This document shows positions 17,910 to 27,069 of a stretch of DNA of 64,000 nucleotides, piece after piece. Position 1 is the first letter of the stretch, and each line of letters begins with the position of its first letter. The position numbers and the translations under genes were made by a program. Below the pieces are notes generated by a model. That model did no database searches, had not been told where the DNA came from, and saw only the letters and a list, made by a program, of their open reading frames with translations. Source of the stretch: Rhizobium sp. BT03 (GTDB lineage: Bacteria; Pseudomonadota; Alphaproteobacteria; Rhizobiales; Rhizobiaceae); the NCBI RefSeq assembly GCF_030053155.1, contig NZ_CP125640.1, positions 1,054,001 to 1,118,000 on the forward strand. Reading direction: 5' to 3'.

Positions 17910-18965
17910 ATGCGCATACTGGTTACGGGCGGAGCGGGCTTCATCGGATCGGCATTGGTGCGCCATCTCGTCAGCGAGATTGGCGCCGAGGTGCTGAATG
18001 TCGACGCGCTGACCTATGCCGGCAATCTGGCATCGCTGAAATCCGTCGAATCGGCCCCGAACTATCAATTCCTGCACGCCGACATCTGCGACCGCGCCAG
18101 GATGCAGGAAGCACTCGCGTCCTTCCGCCCTGATATCGTCATGCATCTCGCGGCAGAGAGCCATGTCGACCGCTCGATCTCGGGCGCGGCCGATTTCATT
18201 CAGACCAACATCGTCGGCACATTCAGCCTGCTGGATGCCGCACGGCACTATTGGGATGGGCTTGACGCTCGCAGCAAGAGCGCCTTCCGTTTTCTGCATG
18301 TCTCGACGGACGAAGTCTACGGCTCGCTCGGCGACCAGGGCCTCTTCGAGGAGACGACGCCTTACGATCCGTCGTCGCCCTACTCCGCCTCCAAGGCCGC
18401 GAGCGACCATCTGGCGATCGCCTGGCATCGTACCTACGGCCTGCCCGTCGTTGTCTCCAATTGCTCCAACAATTACGGCCCGTTCCATTTCCCTGAGAAG
18501 CTCATTCCGCTGATGATCCTGAACGCACTGGAGGGCAAGCCTCTTCCGGTTTACGGCAATGGCGCAAATGTCCGCGACTGGCTCTATGTCGAAGACCACG
18601 CCTGCGCGCTCTACACGATCGCATCCAGAGGGCGCCCCGGCGAAAAATACAATGTGGGCGGCCGCAATGAGCGCCGGAACATCGATGTCGTCCATCGCAT
18701 CTGCGCTATTCTCGACGGTGTCTATAGCGACAAGGCACCGCATGCGCGCCTGATCACCAACGTCACGGACCGCCCCGGGCACGACGCACGCTATGCGATC
18801 GATGCCTCGAAACTTGAAAGCGAACTCGGCTGGACGGCGCAAGAGACCTTCGAAACCGGCATCGAGAAGACCGTGCACTGGTACCTGGAAAACGAATGGT
18901 GGTGGAGGCCGCTGCGCGAAAACGTCTACTCCGGCGAACGCCTCGGCGTTTTCAAGGGGCGATAA
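17910..18965 (+). CDS. rfbB: dTDP-glucose 4,6-dehydratase
   Basis: A 351-residue short-chain dehydrogenase-type enzyme that converts dTDP-glucose to dTDP-4-keto-6-deoxyglucose, the second step of the pathway. It has the NAD-binding [14 protein letters not shown] at residues 7-20, [12 protein letters not shown], the [10 protein letters not shown] segment, the YSASK catalytic Tyr-Lys pair and [16 protein letters not shown]. The ATG at 17910 lies 6 bases after the rfbC stop. Length and motifs are those of a complete family member. Confidence 0.96.
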   Translation: MRILVTGGAGFIGSALVRHLVSEIGAEVLNVDALTYAGNLASLKSVESAPNYQFLHADICDRARMQEALASFRPDIVMHLAAESHVDRSISGAADFIQTNIVGTFSLLDAARHYWDGLDARSKSAFRFLHVSTDEVYGSLGDQGLFEETTPYDPSSPYSASKAASDHLAIAWHRTYGLPVVVSNCSNNYGPFHFPEKLIPLMILNALEGKPLPVYGNGANVRDWLYVEDHACALYTIASRGRPGEKYNVGGRNERRNIDVVHRICAILDGVYSDKAPHARLITNVTDRPGHDARYAIDASKLESELGWTAQETFETGIEKTVHWYLENEWWWRPLRENVYSGERLGVFKGR

Positions 18966-18966
18966 G

Positions 18967-19854
18967 ATGCGCATAGCCGTCACCGGCAAACAGGGCCAGA
19001 TCGTTCAGTCGCTAATCAGACGCGGCGCCGAAACGGGCGTCGAAATCATTGCGGTCGGGCGCCCGGAAATGGATCTTTCGGATCCTGCAAGCGTCGCAGC
19101 CGCCTTCTCGGCTCTGCGCCCCGATGTCATCGTCTCGGCGGCCGCCTATACGGCGGTCGACAAGGCCGAGAGCGAGGCCGAGCTTGTCTTTTCCGTCAAC
19201 GCGGCCGGCGCCGGGGCGGTTGCCGAGGCCGCCGCGCGGATCGGGGTCCCGGTCATTCACATTTCGACCGACTACGTCTTCAGCGGCGACAAGGCCTCCG
19301 CATATTCCGAAGAGGATGCGATGGCGCCGATCTCCGTCTATGGGCGTTCGAAACTCGCCGGCGAGAAGGCCGTTGCGGCGGCGAACCCGAACCACGTCAT
19401 CTTGCGCACCGCCTGGGTCTATTCGCCCTTTGGCGCCAATTTCCTGAAAACGATGCTGCGGCTTTCCGAGGCGCGCGATCATCTTCGCGTCGTCGCCGAT
19501 CAGACGGGATGCCCAACCTCGGCACTCGACATCGCCGACGCGATTCTGGCGATCGCGACCCGTATCGTCGCGGACCCCGCGCCATCGCTGCGCGGCACCT
19601 TTCACCTGACCGGCAGCGGCGAAGCAAGCTGGGCTGATTTCGCCGAAGCAATATTCGCGGCGCTTCTTAAATCCGGCGGCAAAAATGTCGGCGTCGAGCG
19701 CATCCCGACGGCGGACTATCCGACACCGGCCAAGCGTCCCGCCAATTCACGCCTCAACGGCGACAAGCTCGCCACAACCTATGGAATCCGGCTCCCGGAG
19801 TGGAAGCAGTCCATGACGATCGTCATGCAAGACCTTCTGAACAAAGGTCTTTAA
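18967..19854 (+). CDS. rfbD: dTDP-4-dehydrorhamnose reductase
   Basis: A 295-residue NADPH-dependent reductase that makes dTDP-L-rhamnose in the last pathway step. The nucleotide motif is the family's GKQGQ form (MRIAVTGKQGQIVQSL), followed by AAAYTAVDKAESE, HISTDYVFSG, the Tyr-Lys pair in SVYGRSKLAGE, and the C-terminal PAKRPANSRLNGDKL. The ATG at 18967 starts 1 base after the rfbB stop codon; an in-frame upstream extension lies inside rfbB and is rejected. Confidence 0.95.
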   Translation: MRIAVTGKQGQIVQSLIRRGAETGVEIIAVGRPEMDLSDPASVAAAFSALRPDVIVSAAAYTAVDKAESEAELVFSVNAAGAGAVAEAAARIGVPVIHISTDYVFSGDKASAYSEEDAMAPISVYGRSKLAGEKAVAAANPNHVILRTAWVYSPFGANFLKTMLRLSEARDHLRVVADQTGCPTSALDIADAILAIATRIVADPAPSLRGTFHLTGSGEASWADFAEAIFAALLKSGGKNVGVERIPTADYPTPAKRPANSRLNGDKLATTYGIRLPEWKQSMTIVMQDLLNKGL

Positions 19855-19863
19855 GGAGAAAGC

Positions 19864-20733
19864 ATGAAGGGCATTATTCTCGCTGGCGGCACAGGCACAC
19901 GTCTGCATCCGATCACGCAAGCGATCTCGAAACAATTGATGCCGGTCTACGACAAGCCGATGATCTACTACCCGCTGACGACGCTCATGCTCGCCGGCAT
20001 CAGGGAGTTGCTGATCATCACCACGCCTCACGACGTCGAAGCCTTCAAGCGCCTTCTCGGCGACGGCTCGCAATGGGGAATTTCGCTGAGCTATGCCGTA
20101 CAGGCGAGCCCGGACGGCCTCGCCCAGGCCTTCATCATCGGCGCCGACTTCGTGCACGGCGACAGCTCGGCACTCGTTCTCGGCGACAATATTTTCTACG
20201 GGCACGGACTGCCGGAAATCATGAAATCCGGCACGAGCCGGCGGGAAGGCGCAACGGTGTTTGCCTATCACGTCACCGATCCGGAACGCTATGGCGTCGT
20301 CGGCTTCGACGAAAAGATGAATGCTCTGTCGATCGAGGAGAAACCGAAGGAGCCGAAATCGAACTGGGCAGTGACCGGCCTCTATTTCTACGACAAGCAG
20401 GTGGTCGATATCGCCGCCAATCTGAAGCCGTCAGCGCGCGGCGAATTGGAAATCACCGATGTCAACCGCACCTATCTTGAGCGCGGCCAGCTTTTCGTGG
20501 AGCTGATGGGCCGGGGTTATGCCTGGCTCGACACCGGCACGCCGGATAGTCTGCACGATGCCGCAGCTTTCGTCAGCACCCTGGAAAAACGCCAGGGCTT
20601 CAAGATCGCCTGCCCCGAAGAAGTCGCCTGGCGCATGGGCTACATCTCGCAGGGCGACCTCGCCAAGCTCGCGGAAAAGCTCGGCAAGAGCGCCTACGGC
20701 CAGTATCTGAGGAAGCTCTCCCCGGATTGGTGA
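19864..20733 (+). CDS. rfbA: Glucose-1-phosphate thymidylyltransferase
   Basis: A 289-residue nucleotidyltransferase that makes dTDP-glucose, the first step to dTDP-rhamnose. It has the signature [37 protein letters not shown], the metal-binding [23 protein letters not shown] and [27 protein letters not shown] precedes the ATG. It is the last gene of the rhamnose operon and converges on ribE with a 50-base gap, which contains only a small AAACC/GGTTT stem. Confidence 0.96.
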   Translation: MKGIILAGGTGTRLHPITQAISKQLMPVYDKPMIYYPLTTLMLAGIRELLIITTPHDVEAFKRLLGDGSQWGISLSYAVQASPDGLAQAFIIGADFVHGDSSALVLGDNIFYGHGLPEIMKSGTSRREGATVFAYHVTDPERYGVVGFDEKMNALSIEEKPKEPKSNWAVTGLYFYDKQVVDIAANLKPSARGELEITDVNRTYLERGQLFVELMGRGYAWLDTGTPDSLHDAAAFVSTLEKRQGFKIACPEEVAWRMGYISQGDLAKLAEKLGKSAYGQYLRKLSPDW

Positions 20734-20783
20734 GCTATCTGGCCGGCCAGACGCGCCAGCAGGAAACCCTACAGGTTTTCGAT

Positions 20784-21395
20784 TTAGGCGCTCGGGAATT
20801 CCGCCAGCCGGGCGGCGTAGCGTGCCATCGTGTCGACTTCGAAATTGACGAAATCGCCGGCCTTGCGCTCGCCCCACGTCGTCACTTCGAGCGTGTGTCG
20901 GATGAGCAGGACGTCGAAATCCGTGCCGTCGACCGCATTGACGGTCAGCGAGGTGCCGTCGAGGGCGATCGAGCCCTTGGGGGCGACGAATTTCGCCAGA
21001 TGTTCAGGCGCCCGCAGGCGGTAACGCGTGGCGTCGCCCTCCGATGTCACCGAGAGGATTTCCGCTTTGCCGTCGACATGGCCGGAAACGATGTGGCCGC
21101 CGAGTTCGTCGCCGATCTTCAGCGATCGTTCGAGATTGATGCGGCTGCCTTCCCGCCAGGCGCCGATTGTCGTCAGCCGCAGCGCCTCTTCCCAGGCCTC
21201 GACCTCGAACCAGCGGCCATTGCTGCCTTCATCAGGCAGACCGGTCACGGTGAGGCAGATGCCGGAATGAGATATCGAGGCGCCCATATCGATGGTCGCC
21301 GGGTCGTAACTCGTCGCGACGCGGAGCTTGATGCCCTCCTTCAGCGACGAAACGGATTCGATCGTACCGACATCAGTGACAATTCCGGTGAACAT
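20784..21395 (-). CDS. ribE: Riboflavin synthase alpha subunit
   Basis: A 203-residue enzyme that dismutates two lumazine molecules to riboflavin. It shows the two lumazine-binding repeats: MFTGIVTDVGTIESV with SISHSGICLTVTG in the first, and EILSVTSEGDATRYRLRAP with GSIALDGTSLTVNAV in the second. The ATG at 21395 shares one base with the ribD stop (TGATG), so the two are translationally coupled. It is the last gene of glyA-nrdR-ribD-ribE; the ribH gene usually next in this operon is displaced to 12 kb. Confidence 0.95.
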   Translation of the reverse strand: MFTGIVTDVGTIESVSSLKEGIKLRVATSYDPATIDMGASISHSGICLTVTGLPDEGSNGRWFEVEAWEEALRLTTIGAWREGSRINLERSLKIGDELGGHIVSGHVDGKAEILSVTSEGDATRYRLRAPEHLAKFVAPKGSIALDGTSLTVNAVDGTDFDVLLIRHTLEVTTWGERKAGDFVNFEVDTMARYAARLAEFPSA

Positions 21396-22687
21396 CAATT
21401 TTCTCTTTCGTATTCGTCCAGGCGATCTTCGCCGAATATCTGCGTGCCCGTATGGGCAAAACCCGATGGTATGTCGGTTGCATCAAGCGGCGATTCAATA
21501 CCGCCCTCGCCGATGACGACAGGCGCCTGGTAAAGCTGGATGCGATCGACAAGGCCAGCCTCGAGGAAAAGCCGCGCCGTCTTGGCGCCGCCCTCGACCA
21601 GAAGCGAGGAAATACCGCGTGTTGCCAAGGCCGGCAGCAGGATTTCCGGATGATAGGGATTGCAGTAGACGATCTCGACACCGGCGGCTTCGAGAGCGGC
21701 GCGGCGGGAATCGGTGGGGGGGTTACCCCCCTCTGCCCTGCCGGGCATCTCCCCCACAAGGGGGGAGATTGGCCAGTGGCTTGCTCCCTGCTCCACATCC
21801 GCCTTTGCAGGTGATGGCAAGTCATCTTGGGAACTCGGATCTCGCTCCTTGCCGATCTCCCCCCTTGTGGGGGAGATGTCCGGCAGGACAGAGGGGGGTA
21901 CCCCTTCCTCAGACCCTGATGGCAAAATCTCTTCACTCGCCACCACGATCACCGGCACCTCCCGCGCCGTCGCAACCAACTTGCTCGTCAGCGGCAAGGC
22001 CAGTGAGGGATCGAGCACGATACGAACAGGCGACTGGGCTTCGAGACCTGGTGTCCGCACTGTCAGCAGCGGATCATCGGATATCGCCGTGCCGATGCCG
22101 ACGAGGATCGCGTCGGTTTCGGCGCGCAGCGCCTGCACCTCGGCGCGGGCCTCGGATCCTGTTATCGCCACCTGCCCCGCCCCTTGGCGGCCGATCATGC
22201 CATCGGCGGAAACGGCAAGTTTGAGAGTCACATAAGGCCGGTTCTTCGTCTGGCGGGTGAGATAGCCGGCCAGCGAGCGCCGGCCTTCCGCCTCCAGCAC
22301 GCCGGCATCCACCTCGATGCCGGCTTCCCGCAGCATGGCGATGCCGCGGCCGGAGACGCGCGGATCGGGATCGGTGACGCTGATGACGACGCGGGCAACG
22401 CCATAGGCGATCAGCGCCTCGGCGCAGGGCGGCGTCTTGCCGTGATGCGAGCAGGGTTCGAGGGTCACATAGGCGGTCGCGCCGCGGGCAGCCTCGCCGG
22501 CTTCGGCGAGCGCCTGCGGCTCGGCATGCGGGCGGCCGCCGATGGCGGTGACCGCCTGGCCGACGACGACGCCGTCTCTGACGATCAGGCAGCCGACTGA
22601 GGGATTTATGGCGGTGCGGCCGAGATGACGGCGCGACAGGCGGATCGCGGCCGCCATGAAACTCTCGTCATGCGGCGTGACGCTCAT
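21395..22687 (-). CDS. ribD: Bifunctional riboflavin deaminase/reductase RibD with an in-frame repeat insertion
   Basis: A 430-residue fusion: the N-terminal deaminase (about 1-145) has zinc motif HAEPQALAEAG and TLEPCSHHGKTPPCAEALI, and the C-terminal NADPH reductase (about 150-430) has YVTLKLAVSADGMIG, ETDAILVGIGTAISDDP and SSLLVEGGAKTARLFLEAGLVD. RibD is usually about 360-400 residues. Here residues about 262-323 (LPDISPTRGEIG ... ISPLVGEMPGRAEGG) are encoded by an inverted-repeat element and interrupt the reductase domain between a VVASEE strand and the RRAALEAAGVEI helix. The frame stays open through it, so the enzyme is probably made with a surface loop. Starts 3 bases after nrdR. Confidence 0.92.
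   Translation of the reverse strand: MSVTPHDESFMAAAIRLSRRHLGRTAINPSVGCLIVRDGVVVGQAVTAIGGRPHAEPQALAEAGEAARGATAYVTLEPCSHHGKTPPCAEALIAYGVARVVISVTDPDPRVSGRGIAMLREAGIEVDAGVLEAEGRRSLAGYLTRQTKNRPYVTLKLAVSADGMIGRQGAGQVAITGSEARAEVQALRAETDAILVGIGTAISDDPLLTVRTPGLEAQSPVRIVLDPSLALPLTSKLVATAREVPVIVVASEEILPSGSEEGVPPSVLPDISPTRGEIGKERDPSSQDDLPSPAKADVEQGASHWPISPLVGEMPGRAEGGNPPTDSRRAALEAAGVEIVYCNPYHPEILLPALATRGISSLLVEGGAKTARLFLEAGLVDRIQLYQAPVVIGEGGIESPLDATDIPSGFAHTGTQIFGEDRLDEYEREN
21719..21904. repeat. Large inverted-repeat element inside ribD
   Basis: The left arm 21719-21769 and right arm 21855-21904 are about 50 bases each and nearly perfect reverse complements (three differences by eye), flanking about 85 unique bases. 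Each arm also contains a smaller hairpin, ATCTCCCCC-ACAA-GGGGGGAGAT. The total of 186 bases is 62 codons, so the ribD frame is kept. A sister element with the same arm sequence lies at 45740-45933 in intergenic DNA. Confidence 0.9.
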
Positions 22688-22690
22688 GGC

Positions 22691-23167
22691 TCACCTGTCC
22701 AGCGGGTCGCGGGCGATCTTGGCGTTGATTTCGGAAATGACCTTCTCGAAATCCTCGGCAAGCGAGAAATCCCGATAGACCGAGGCGTAGCGCACGAAAC
22801 CGACATCGTCGAGGCTCTTCATGGCTTCCAGCACCTGCAGGCCGATCTGCTCGGAAGAGATTTCGGTCTCGCCGGAGCTTTCAAGCCGGCGGACGATGCC
22901 GGAAACGGCACGCTCGATGCGGTCGCGCTCGACCGGTCGCTTGCGCAGCGCCACTTCGAAGGAGCGTACCAGCTTGTCGCGATCGAACGGCACCTTGCGG
23001 CCGGTCTTCTTGATGACCATCAGCTCGCGCAGTTGCACGCGCTCGAAGGTGGTGAAGCGGCCGCCGCAATCCGGACAGATACGCCGCCGGCGGATGGACG
23101 TGTTGTCCTCCGCCGGGCGCGAATCTTTGACCTGAGTATCTTCCGAACCGCAATAGGGGCAGCGCAT
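22691..23167 (-). CDS. nrdR: Transcriptional repressor NrdR
   Basis: A 158-residue repressor of ribonucleotide reductase genes that senses ATP/dATP. The N-terminal zinc ribbon has [15 protein letters not shown] and [12 protein letters not shown]; the ATP-cone follows with [16 protein letters not shown] and a C-terminal [24 protein letters not shown] precedes the ATG. It lies between glyA and ribD (9- and 3-base gaps), the usual alphaproteobacterial order. Confidence 0.96.
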   Translation of the reverse strand: MRCPYCGSEDTQVKDSRPAEDNTSIRRRRICPDCGGRFTTFERVQLRELMVIKKTGRKVPFDRDKLVRSFEVALRKRPVERDRIERAVSGIVRRLESSGETEISSEQIGLQVLEAMKSLDDVGFVRYASVYRDFSLAEDFEKVISEINAKIARDPLDR

Positions 23168-23176
23168 CGCTACTCC

Positions 23177-24475
23177 TTACCCCATGTAGTCATACATTGG
23201 GAAGCGGTCTGTGAGGTTGACCACCTTGCCGCGCACGGCGGCTTCGACGGCGGCATTGCCTTCATCCGAGTTGGCGACCTTCAGTCCGTCGAGGACTTCG
23301 ACGATGAGATTGCCGATTTCGCGGAATTCGGCTTCCTTGAAGCCGCGGGTCGTGCCGGCCGGGGCGCCGAGGCGCACGCCGGAGGTGACGAAGGGCTTTT
23401 CCGGATCGAAAGGAATGCCGTTCTTGTTGCAGGTGACGTAGGCGCGGCCGAGAGCTGCCTCGGCGCGCTTGCCGGTGGCGTTCTTCTTGCGCAGGTCGAC
23501 GAGCATCAGATGGTTGTCGGTGCCGCCGGAGACGACATCGAGGCCACCCGCGATCAGCGTTTCGGCCAGCGCCCGGGCATTCTTGACGATCTGAGCAGCG
23601 TAATCCTTGAACTCCGGCTGCAGCGCCTCGCCGAAGGCAACGGCCTTGGCGGCGATGATGTGCATCAGCGGACCACCCTGCAGGCCGGGGAAGACGGCCG
23701 AATTGAACTTCTTAGCCAGATCCTCTTCATTGGTGAGGATGACGCCGCCGCGCGGGCCGCGCAGCGACTTGTGGGTCGTGGTCGTCGCGACATGGCAATG
23801 CGGGAACGGCGACGGATGCTGGCCACCGGCGACGAGGCCGGCGATGTGAGCCATGTCGACCATCAGATAGGCGCCGACCGAGTCGGCGATTTCGCGGAAA
23901 CGCTTCCAGTCCCAGATACGGGAATAGGCGGTGCCGCCGGCGATGATCAGCTTCGGCTTATGCTGTTCGGCCTTGCGGGCGACGTCATCCATGTCGAGCA
24001 GGTTGTCGCCTTCGCGCACGCCGTAGGAGACGACGTTGAACCACTTGCCGGACATGTTGACCGGAGAACCATGGGTGAGGTGGCCGCCCGAATTCAGGTC
24101 GAGACCCATGAAGGTGTCGCCCGGCTGCAAGAGCGCCAGGAACACGGCCTGGTTCATCTGCGAGCCGGAATTCGGCTGAACGTTGGCGAAGTTGACGCCG
24201 AACAGCTTCTTGGCGCGCTCGATCGCCAGCTCTTCGGCGATATCGACGAACTGGCAGCCGCCGTAATAACGCTTGCCGGGATAACCCTCGGCATATTTGT
24301 TGGTCATGATGGAGCCCTGGGCTTCCAGCACGGCGCGGGAGACGATGTTCTCGGAAGCGATCAGTTCGATCTCGTGCCGTTGGCGACCGAGTTCCTTTCC
24401 GATCGCGCCGAAAATCTCAGGATCGACGTCCGCAAGCGAGCGATTGAAGAAGGATTCGGTGGAAGCATTGGTCAT
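23177..24475 (-). CDS. glyA: Serine hydroxymethyltransferase
   Basis: A 432-residue PLP enzyme interconverting serine and glycine while charging tetrahydrofolate with a one-carbon unit. It has the [19 protein letters not shown] segment, [14 protein letters not shown], the PLP lysine in [16 protein letters not shown] and the C-terminal [15 protein letters not shown]. The ATG at 24475 is preceded by GAGGAG. It is the first gene of glyA-nrdR-ribD-ribE and so links one-carbon supply to flavin synthesis; the promoter should lie in 24476-24626. Confidence 0.96.
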   Translation of the reverse strand: MTNASTESFFNRSLADVDPEIFGAIGKELGRQRHEIELIASENIVSRAVLEAQGSIMTNKYAEGYPGKRYYGGCQFVDIAEELAIERAKKLFGVNFANVQPNSGSQMNQAVFLALLQPGDTFMGLDLNSGGHLTHGSPVNMSGKWFNVVSYGVREGDNLLDMDDVARKAEQHKPKLIIAGGTAYSRIWDWKRFREIADSVGAYLMVDMAHIAGLVAGGQHPSPFPHCHVATTTTHKSLRGPRGGVILTNEEDLAKKFNSAVFPGLQGGPLMHIIAAKAVAFGEALQPEFKDYAAQIVKNARALAETLIAGGLDVVSGGTDNHLMLVDLRKKNATGKRAEAALGRAYVTCNKNGIPFDPEKPFVTSGVRLGAPAGTTRGFKEAEFREIGNLIVEVLDGLKVANSDEGNAAVEAAVRGKVVNLTDRFPMYDYMG

Positions 24476-24626
24476 GGGCGGGCTCCTCAACTGGAATGCG
24501 CTGAGGTATTATCCTTCCCCTGTGGCGAGGGCAATACGAAGAACGACATTTGCTGAGCAAAGCGCGCGCTCCCGTCATTTTGCGACAGCGCGGCACCCGT
24601 GATTAACGACCGCCCTTCCCCGGCAT

Positions 24627-24654
24627 AAAAAAACCGCGCCGGGGAGGCGCGGTT
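24627..24654 (-). terminator. Rho-independent terminator of the L,D-transpeptidase gene
   Basis: On the minus strand an AACCGCGCC/GGCGCGGTT stem with a short loop is followed by seven T residues. It lies about 27 bases past the L,D-transpeptidase stop codon. Confidence 0.9.
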
Positions 24655-24680
24655 CGAGGGTGCGATGCAGAGGTCGCCGC

Positions 24681-25982
24681 TTATTGCACCGGCTGTTCCA
24701 TGCCAGCCGTGGTATCGAGCGCCAATTCGGCATTGCCGTCCATCTGATAGATGTCGTCGCGGAACTGGACGATGCCATCGGGCATGCCCCAGGCGGAGAT
24801 GTAGACGAAATAGACCGGAACTTCCGTAGCGAGTTTAACCGGCGTGTTGACGCCGGATGCGATCACCTGCTCCATCTGCTGGCGATTCCAGCCGGGGGTC
24901 TCGCGCAAGAGCCAGTTCGACAAGTCGCGCACGTTCTGGACGCGGACGCAGCCAGACGACTCGAAGCGCATCAGCTTGTTGAACAGGCCCTGCTGAGGCG
25001 TGTCGTGCATGTACTCGCCGTTCTTGTTGTAGAAGTTGATCTTCGTCGAGGCCATGGCGTTGGTCTTGCCGGGGTCCTGGCGAAACATCAGGTTCGGCGC
25101 CTCGCCGTTCCAGTCGATGGTCTCGGGGGCGACTTCGTTGCCCTTGCCGTCGATCAGGCGGATGGCATTCTTTTCGAGATAGGTCGGATCCTTGCGCATC
25201 AGCGGCATGATGTCCTTCTCGACGATCGAGCGCGGCGAGGTCCAGTAGGGGTTGAGGATGACCTCGTAGATCTTCGAATTGACGAGATGTGTCGGACGGC
25301 TGAGACGGCCGACAACCGCGGTGTGGCGCGTCGCGACAGTGCCATCCTCGACAGCCTCGACATAGGCAGCCGGGATGTTGACCATCACGTGGCGGCGGCC
25401 GAGATCCTCGGGGAACGTCTGCAGGCGAATAATATTGGTGTTCAGCTGCTGCAAGCGGACATCGGCGGGGATGTTCATCGCCTTCAGCGTGAATTCGCCG
25501 AGGACACCGTCGGACGGCAGGCCATGACGGGCCTGGAAGCGCTTGACGGCGCCGTCGACATAGGAATCGAAGGCGCTCGACATGCCGGCCTCGCGCGGCA
25601 GGTCGCCGGTGATCGCCAGACGCTGGCGCAGCGCCTGGACCGCGGGATGGCTGACACCGAGCTGCAGGCGCTGATCGCCGGGATTGACTTCAGGCCAGCC
25701 GCCGGCAGCCGCAATCTGCTGATACTGCATGACCGCCTGCTGAGCGCTGGCGAGCGATTGGGGACCAAGGATCGGCGTGTTGGAAACGACGGCGCTTGCC
25801 GTGCGCGAAGCAGCCTTGGCGTCAAACTGGTCGTCCCAGTTGCCGCGGCGCGGCGCATTGATCAGCGTATCGATCGCCGATTGCGCGAAGGCCGGCGCGG
25901 CAATCGCGCTTACGCCAACCGTTGCCGCGGACGCAAGGAAAGCGCGGCGCGAGAGAGCTTCATTTCCGTTTTTCTTCGACAT
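24681..25982 (-). CDS. ldtP: Tat-exported L,D-transpeptidase
   Basis: A 433-residue periplasmic enzyme that makes 3-3 peptidoglycan crosslinks or attaches proteins to the wall. The N-terminus has a twin-arginine signal (SRRAFLASAATVGVSA ... AFAQ). A peptidoglycan-binding-type helical region follows (QALRQRLAITGDL ... RHGLPSDGVLGEFTLKAMN), then the YkuD domain with the catalytic motif RFESSGCVRVQNVRDL (Cys about residue 345). It is the YcbB-like type. The gene is preceded by a MarR regulator matching LdtR, which controls ldtP in Sinorhizobium and Liberibacter; the symbol follows that link. An ATG at 25994 is a possible alternative start. Confidence 0.9.
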   Translation of the reverse strand: MSKKNGNEALSRRAFLASAATVGVSAIAAPAFAQSAIDTLINAPRRGNWDDQFDAKAASRTASAVVSNTPILGPQSLASAQQAVMQYQQIAAAGGWPEVNPGDQRLQLGVSHPAVQALRQRLAITGDLPREAGMSSAFDSYVDGAVKRFQARHGLPSDGVLGEFTLKAMNIPADVRLQQLNTNIIRLQTFPEDLGRRHVMVNIPAAYVEAVEDGTVATRHTAVVGRLSRPTHLVNSKIYEVILNPYWTSPRSIVEKDIMPLMRKDPTYLEKNAIRLIDGKGNEVAPETIDWNGEAPNLMFRQDPGKTNAMASTKINFYNKNGEYMHDTPQQGLFNKLMRFESSGCVRVQNVRDLSNWLLRETPGWNRQQMEQVIASGVNTPVKLATEVPVYFVYISAWGMPDGIVQFRDDIYQMDGNAELALDTTAGMEQPVQ

Positions 25983-26424
25983 AGTCCCAACCACTGAATG
26001 CGGCGATAAAGAGAAGCCGCGGCTCTTTGCGATATCACTGCGCTCTAACGCAGATCTCTGTGCATTTGTTGTCCCGGCACATCAAAACTTTCCGCTTGCC
26101 CCATCACAAGTTTGCGATGCGACAGGCTGAACATTCCTGATCGGTCCATTGAAAGCGCCGGTTGTTAAGCCTTCCGCTGCCACACCAATATGGCCAATTC
26201 GTGTTGCCGGGCTGGAAGACAGTCTGCCGGCTATCGGAAACACGACACAACGAACCATATGACGGGCTAAACCGTGCCGGTTAATAACGGCTAAAAAACG
26301 GCTTGGATACGGGAGATAATGCTTGCCTGCCTTGCGTTGCAAAGATGCCACGCCGTGCCAACGGCAAAACCGGACGCGCAGGGACACGTCCGGTTTTCTG
26401 CAACCCTGATGGAGGTCAAGGGTC
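25983..26424. other. Long intergenic region between ldtR and ldtP
   Basis: 442 bases without a supported gene. The right end carries the ldtR terminator (26366-26398). The rest should contain the ldtP promoter and, if the LdtR model holds, its operator. A 101-codon leftward frame at 26082-26387 runs through the terminator and has no family features. Confidence 0.5.
26366..26398 (-). terminator. Rho-independent terminator of ldtR
   Basis: A AAAACCGGACG/CGTCCGGTTTT stem with an 11-base loop lies 27 bases past the ldtR stop codon. The A/T ends allow it to work on both strands, but the gene it serves is on the minus strand. Confidence 0.85.
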
Positions 26425-26940
26425 TTAGAGGCGATACATGATCGAGTCGTTCCAGAAGCGGTCGAGGCGCTGGAGCAGCTTGTTCATCTGGGTGAACTCG
26501 TCGGTGCCGATGCCGCCGACCTTGTCGATCGAGGTGATGTGGCGTTCGTAGAGTTTGGCCACCGTTTCGGCGATGTCCTGGCCGGTTTCGGTCAGGCTGA
26601 TGCGGACCGAGCGGCGGTCGATGCGCGAACGCTGGTGGTTGATGAAGCCGAGGTCGACCAGCTTCTTGACGTTGTAGGAAACGTTGGAGCCGAGATAGTA
26701 ACCGCGCGAGCGCAGCTCGCCGGCAGTCAGCTCGGAATTGCCGATGTTGAAAAGGAGCAGCGCCTGGATGGCGTTGACGTCGCTACGGCCCTGACGGTCG
26801 AATTCGTCCTTGATGACGTCGAGAAGACGGCGGTGAAGACGTTCAACAAGATGAAGGGATTCCATGTAAAGATCACGGATGCCCTGATCCTGCTGGTCAC
26901 GGAAGTTCGATACCGCCTGCGGCTTGATTTTCGTGTTCAT
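26425..26940 (-). CDS. ldtR: MarR family regulator LdtR
   Basis: A 171-residue winged-helix protein. It has ESLHLVERLHRRLLDVIKDE, the DNA-reading region LTAGELRSRGYYLGSNVSYN and the wing RSRIDRRSVRISLTETGQDI. The sequence and the adjacent L,D-transpeptidase match LdtR, a MarR protein shown in Liberibacter asiaticus and Sinorhizobium meliloti to activate ldtP and influence osmotic tolerance. The linkage to that named system is from established knowledge; regulation in this organism is inferred. It has its own terminator, so it is not in one simple transcript with ldtP. Confidence 0.9.
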   Translation of the reverse strand: MNTKIKPQAVSNFRDQQDQGIRDLYMESLHLVERLHRRLLDVIKDEFDRQGRSDVNAIQALLLFNIGNSELTAGELRSRGYYLGSNVSYNVKKLVDLGFINHQRSRIDRRSVRISLTETGQDIAETVAKLYERHITSIDKVGGIGTDEFTQMNKLLQRLDRFWNDSIMYRL

Positions 26941-27069
26941 ATTGACTGCCTCACTGTTTGATTGGCGGTGTCGTTTTCTTCCCGCCTTGAGTGAGACCCT
27001 ATCGAATACATATAAAATTCGACTTAAACCGCAGGCTTAACGGAGCCTTACTGGAAACCCCACGTTGTC

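Noticed and set aside
22625..24556. 643-codon open frame antisense to nrdR and glyA
   Set aside because: High GC at third codon positions makes the opposite strand of real genes open. The frame has low-complexity composition, no family motif, and the plus-strand match is to no known protein, while glyA and nrdR are certain.
26082..26387. 101-codon leftward frame between ldtR and ldtP
   Set aside because: It begins inside the ldtR terminator and has no domain or ribosome binding site; the region is better read as promoter DNA.
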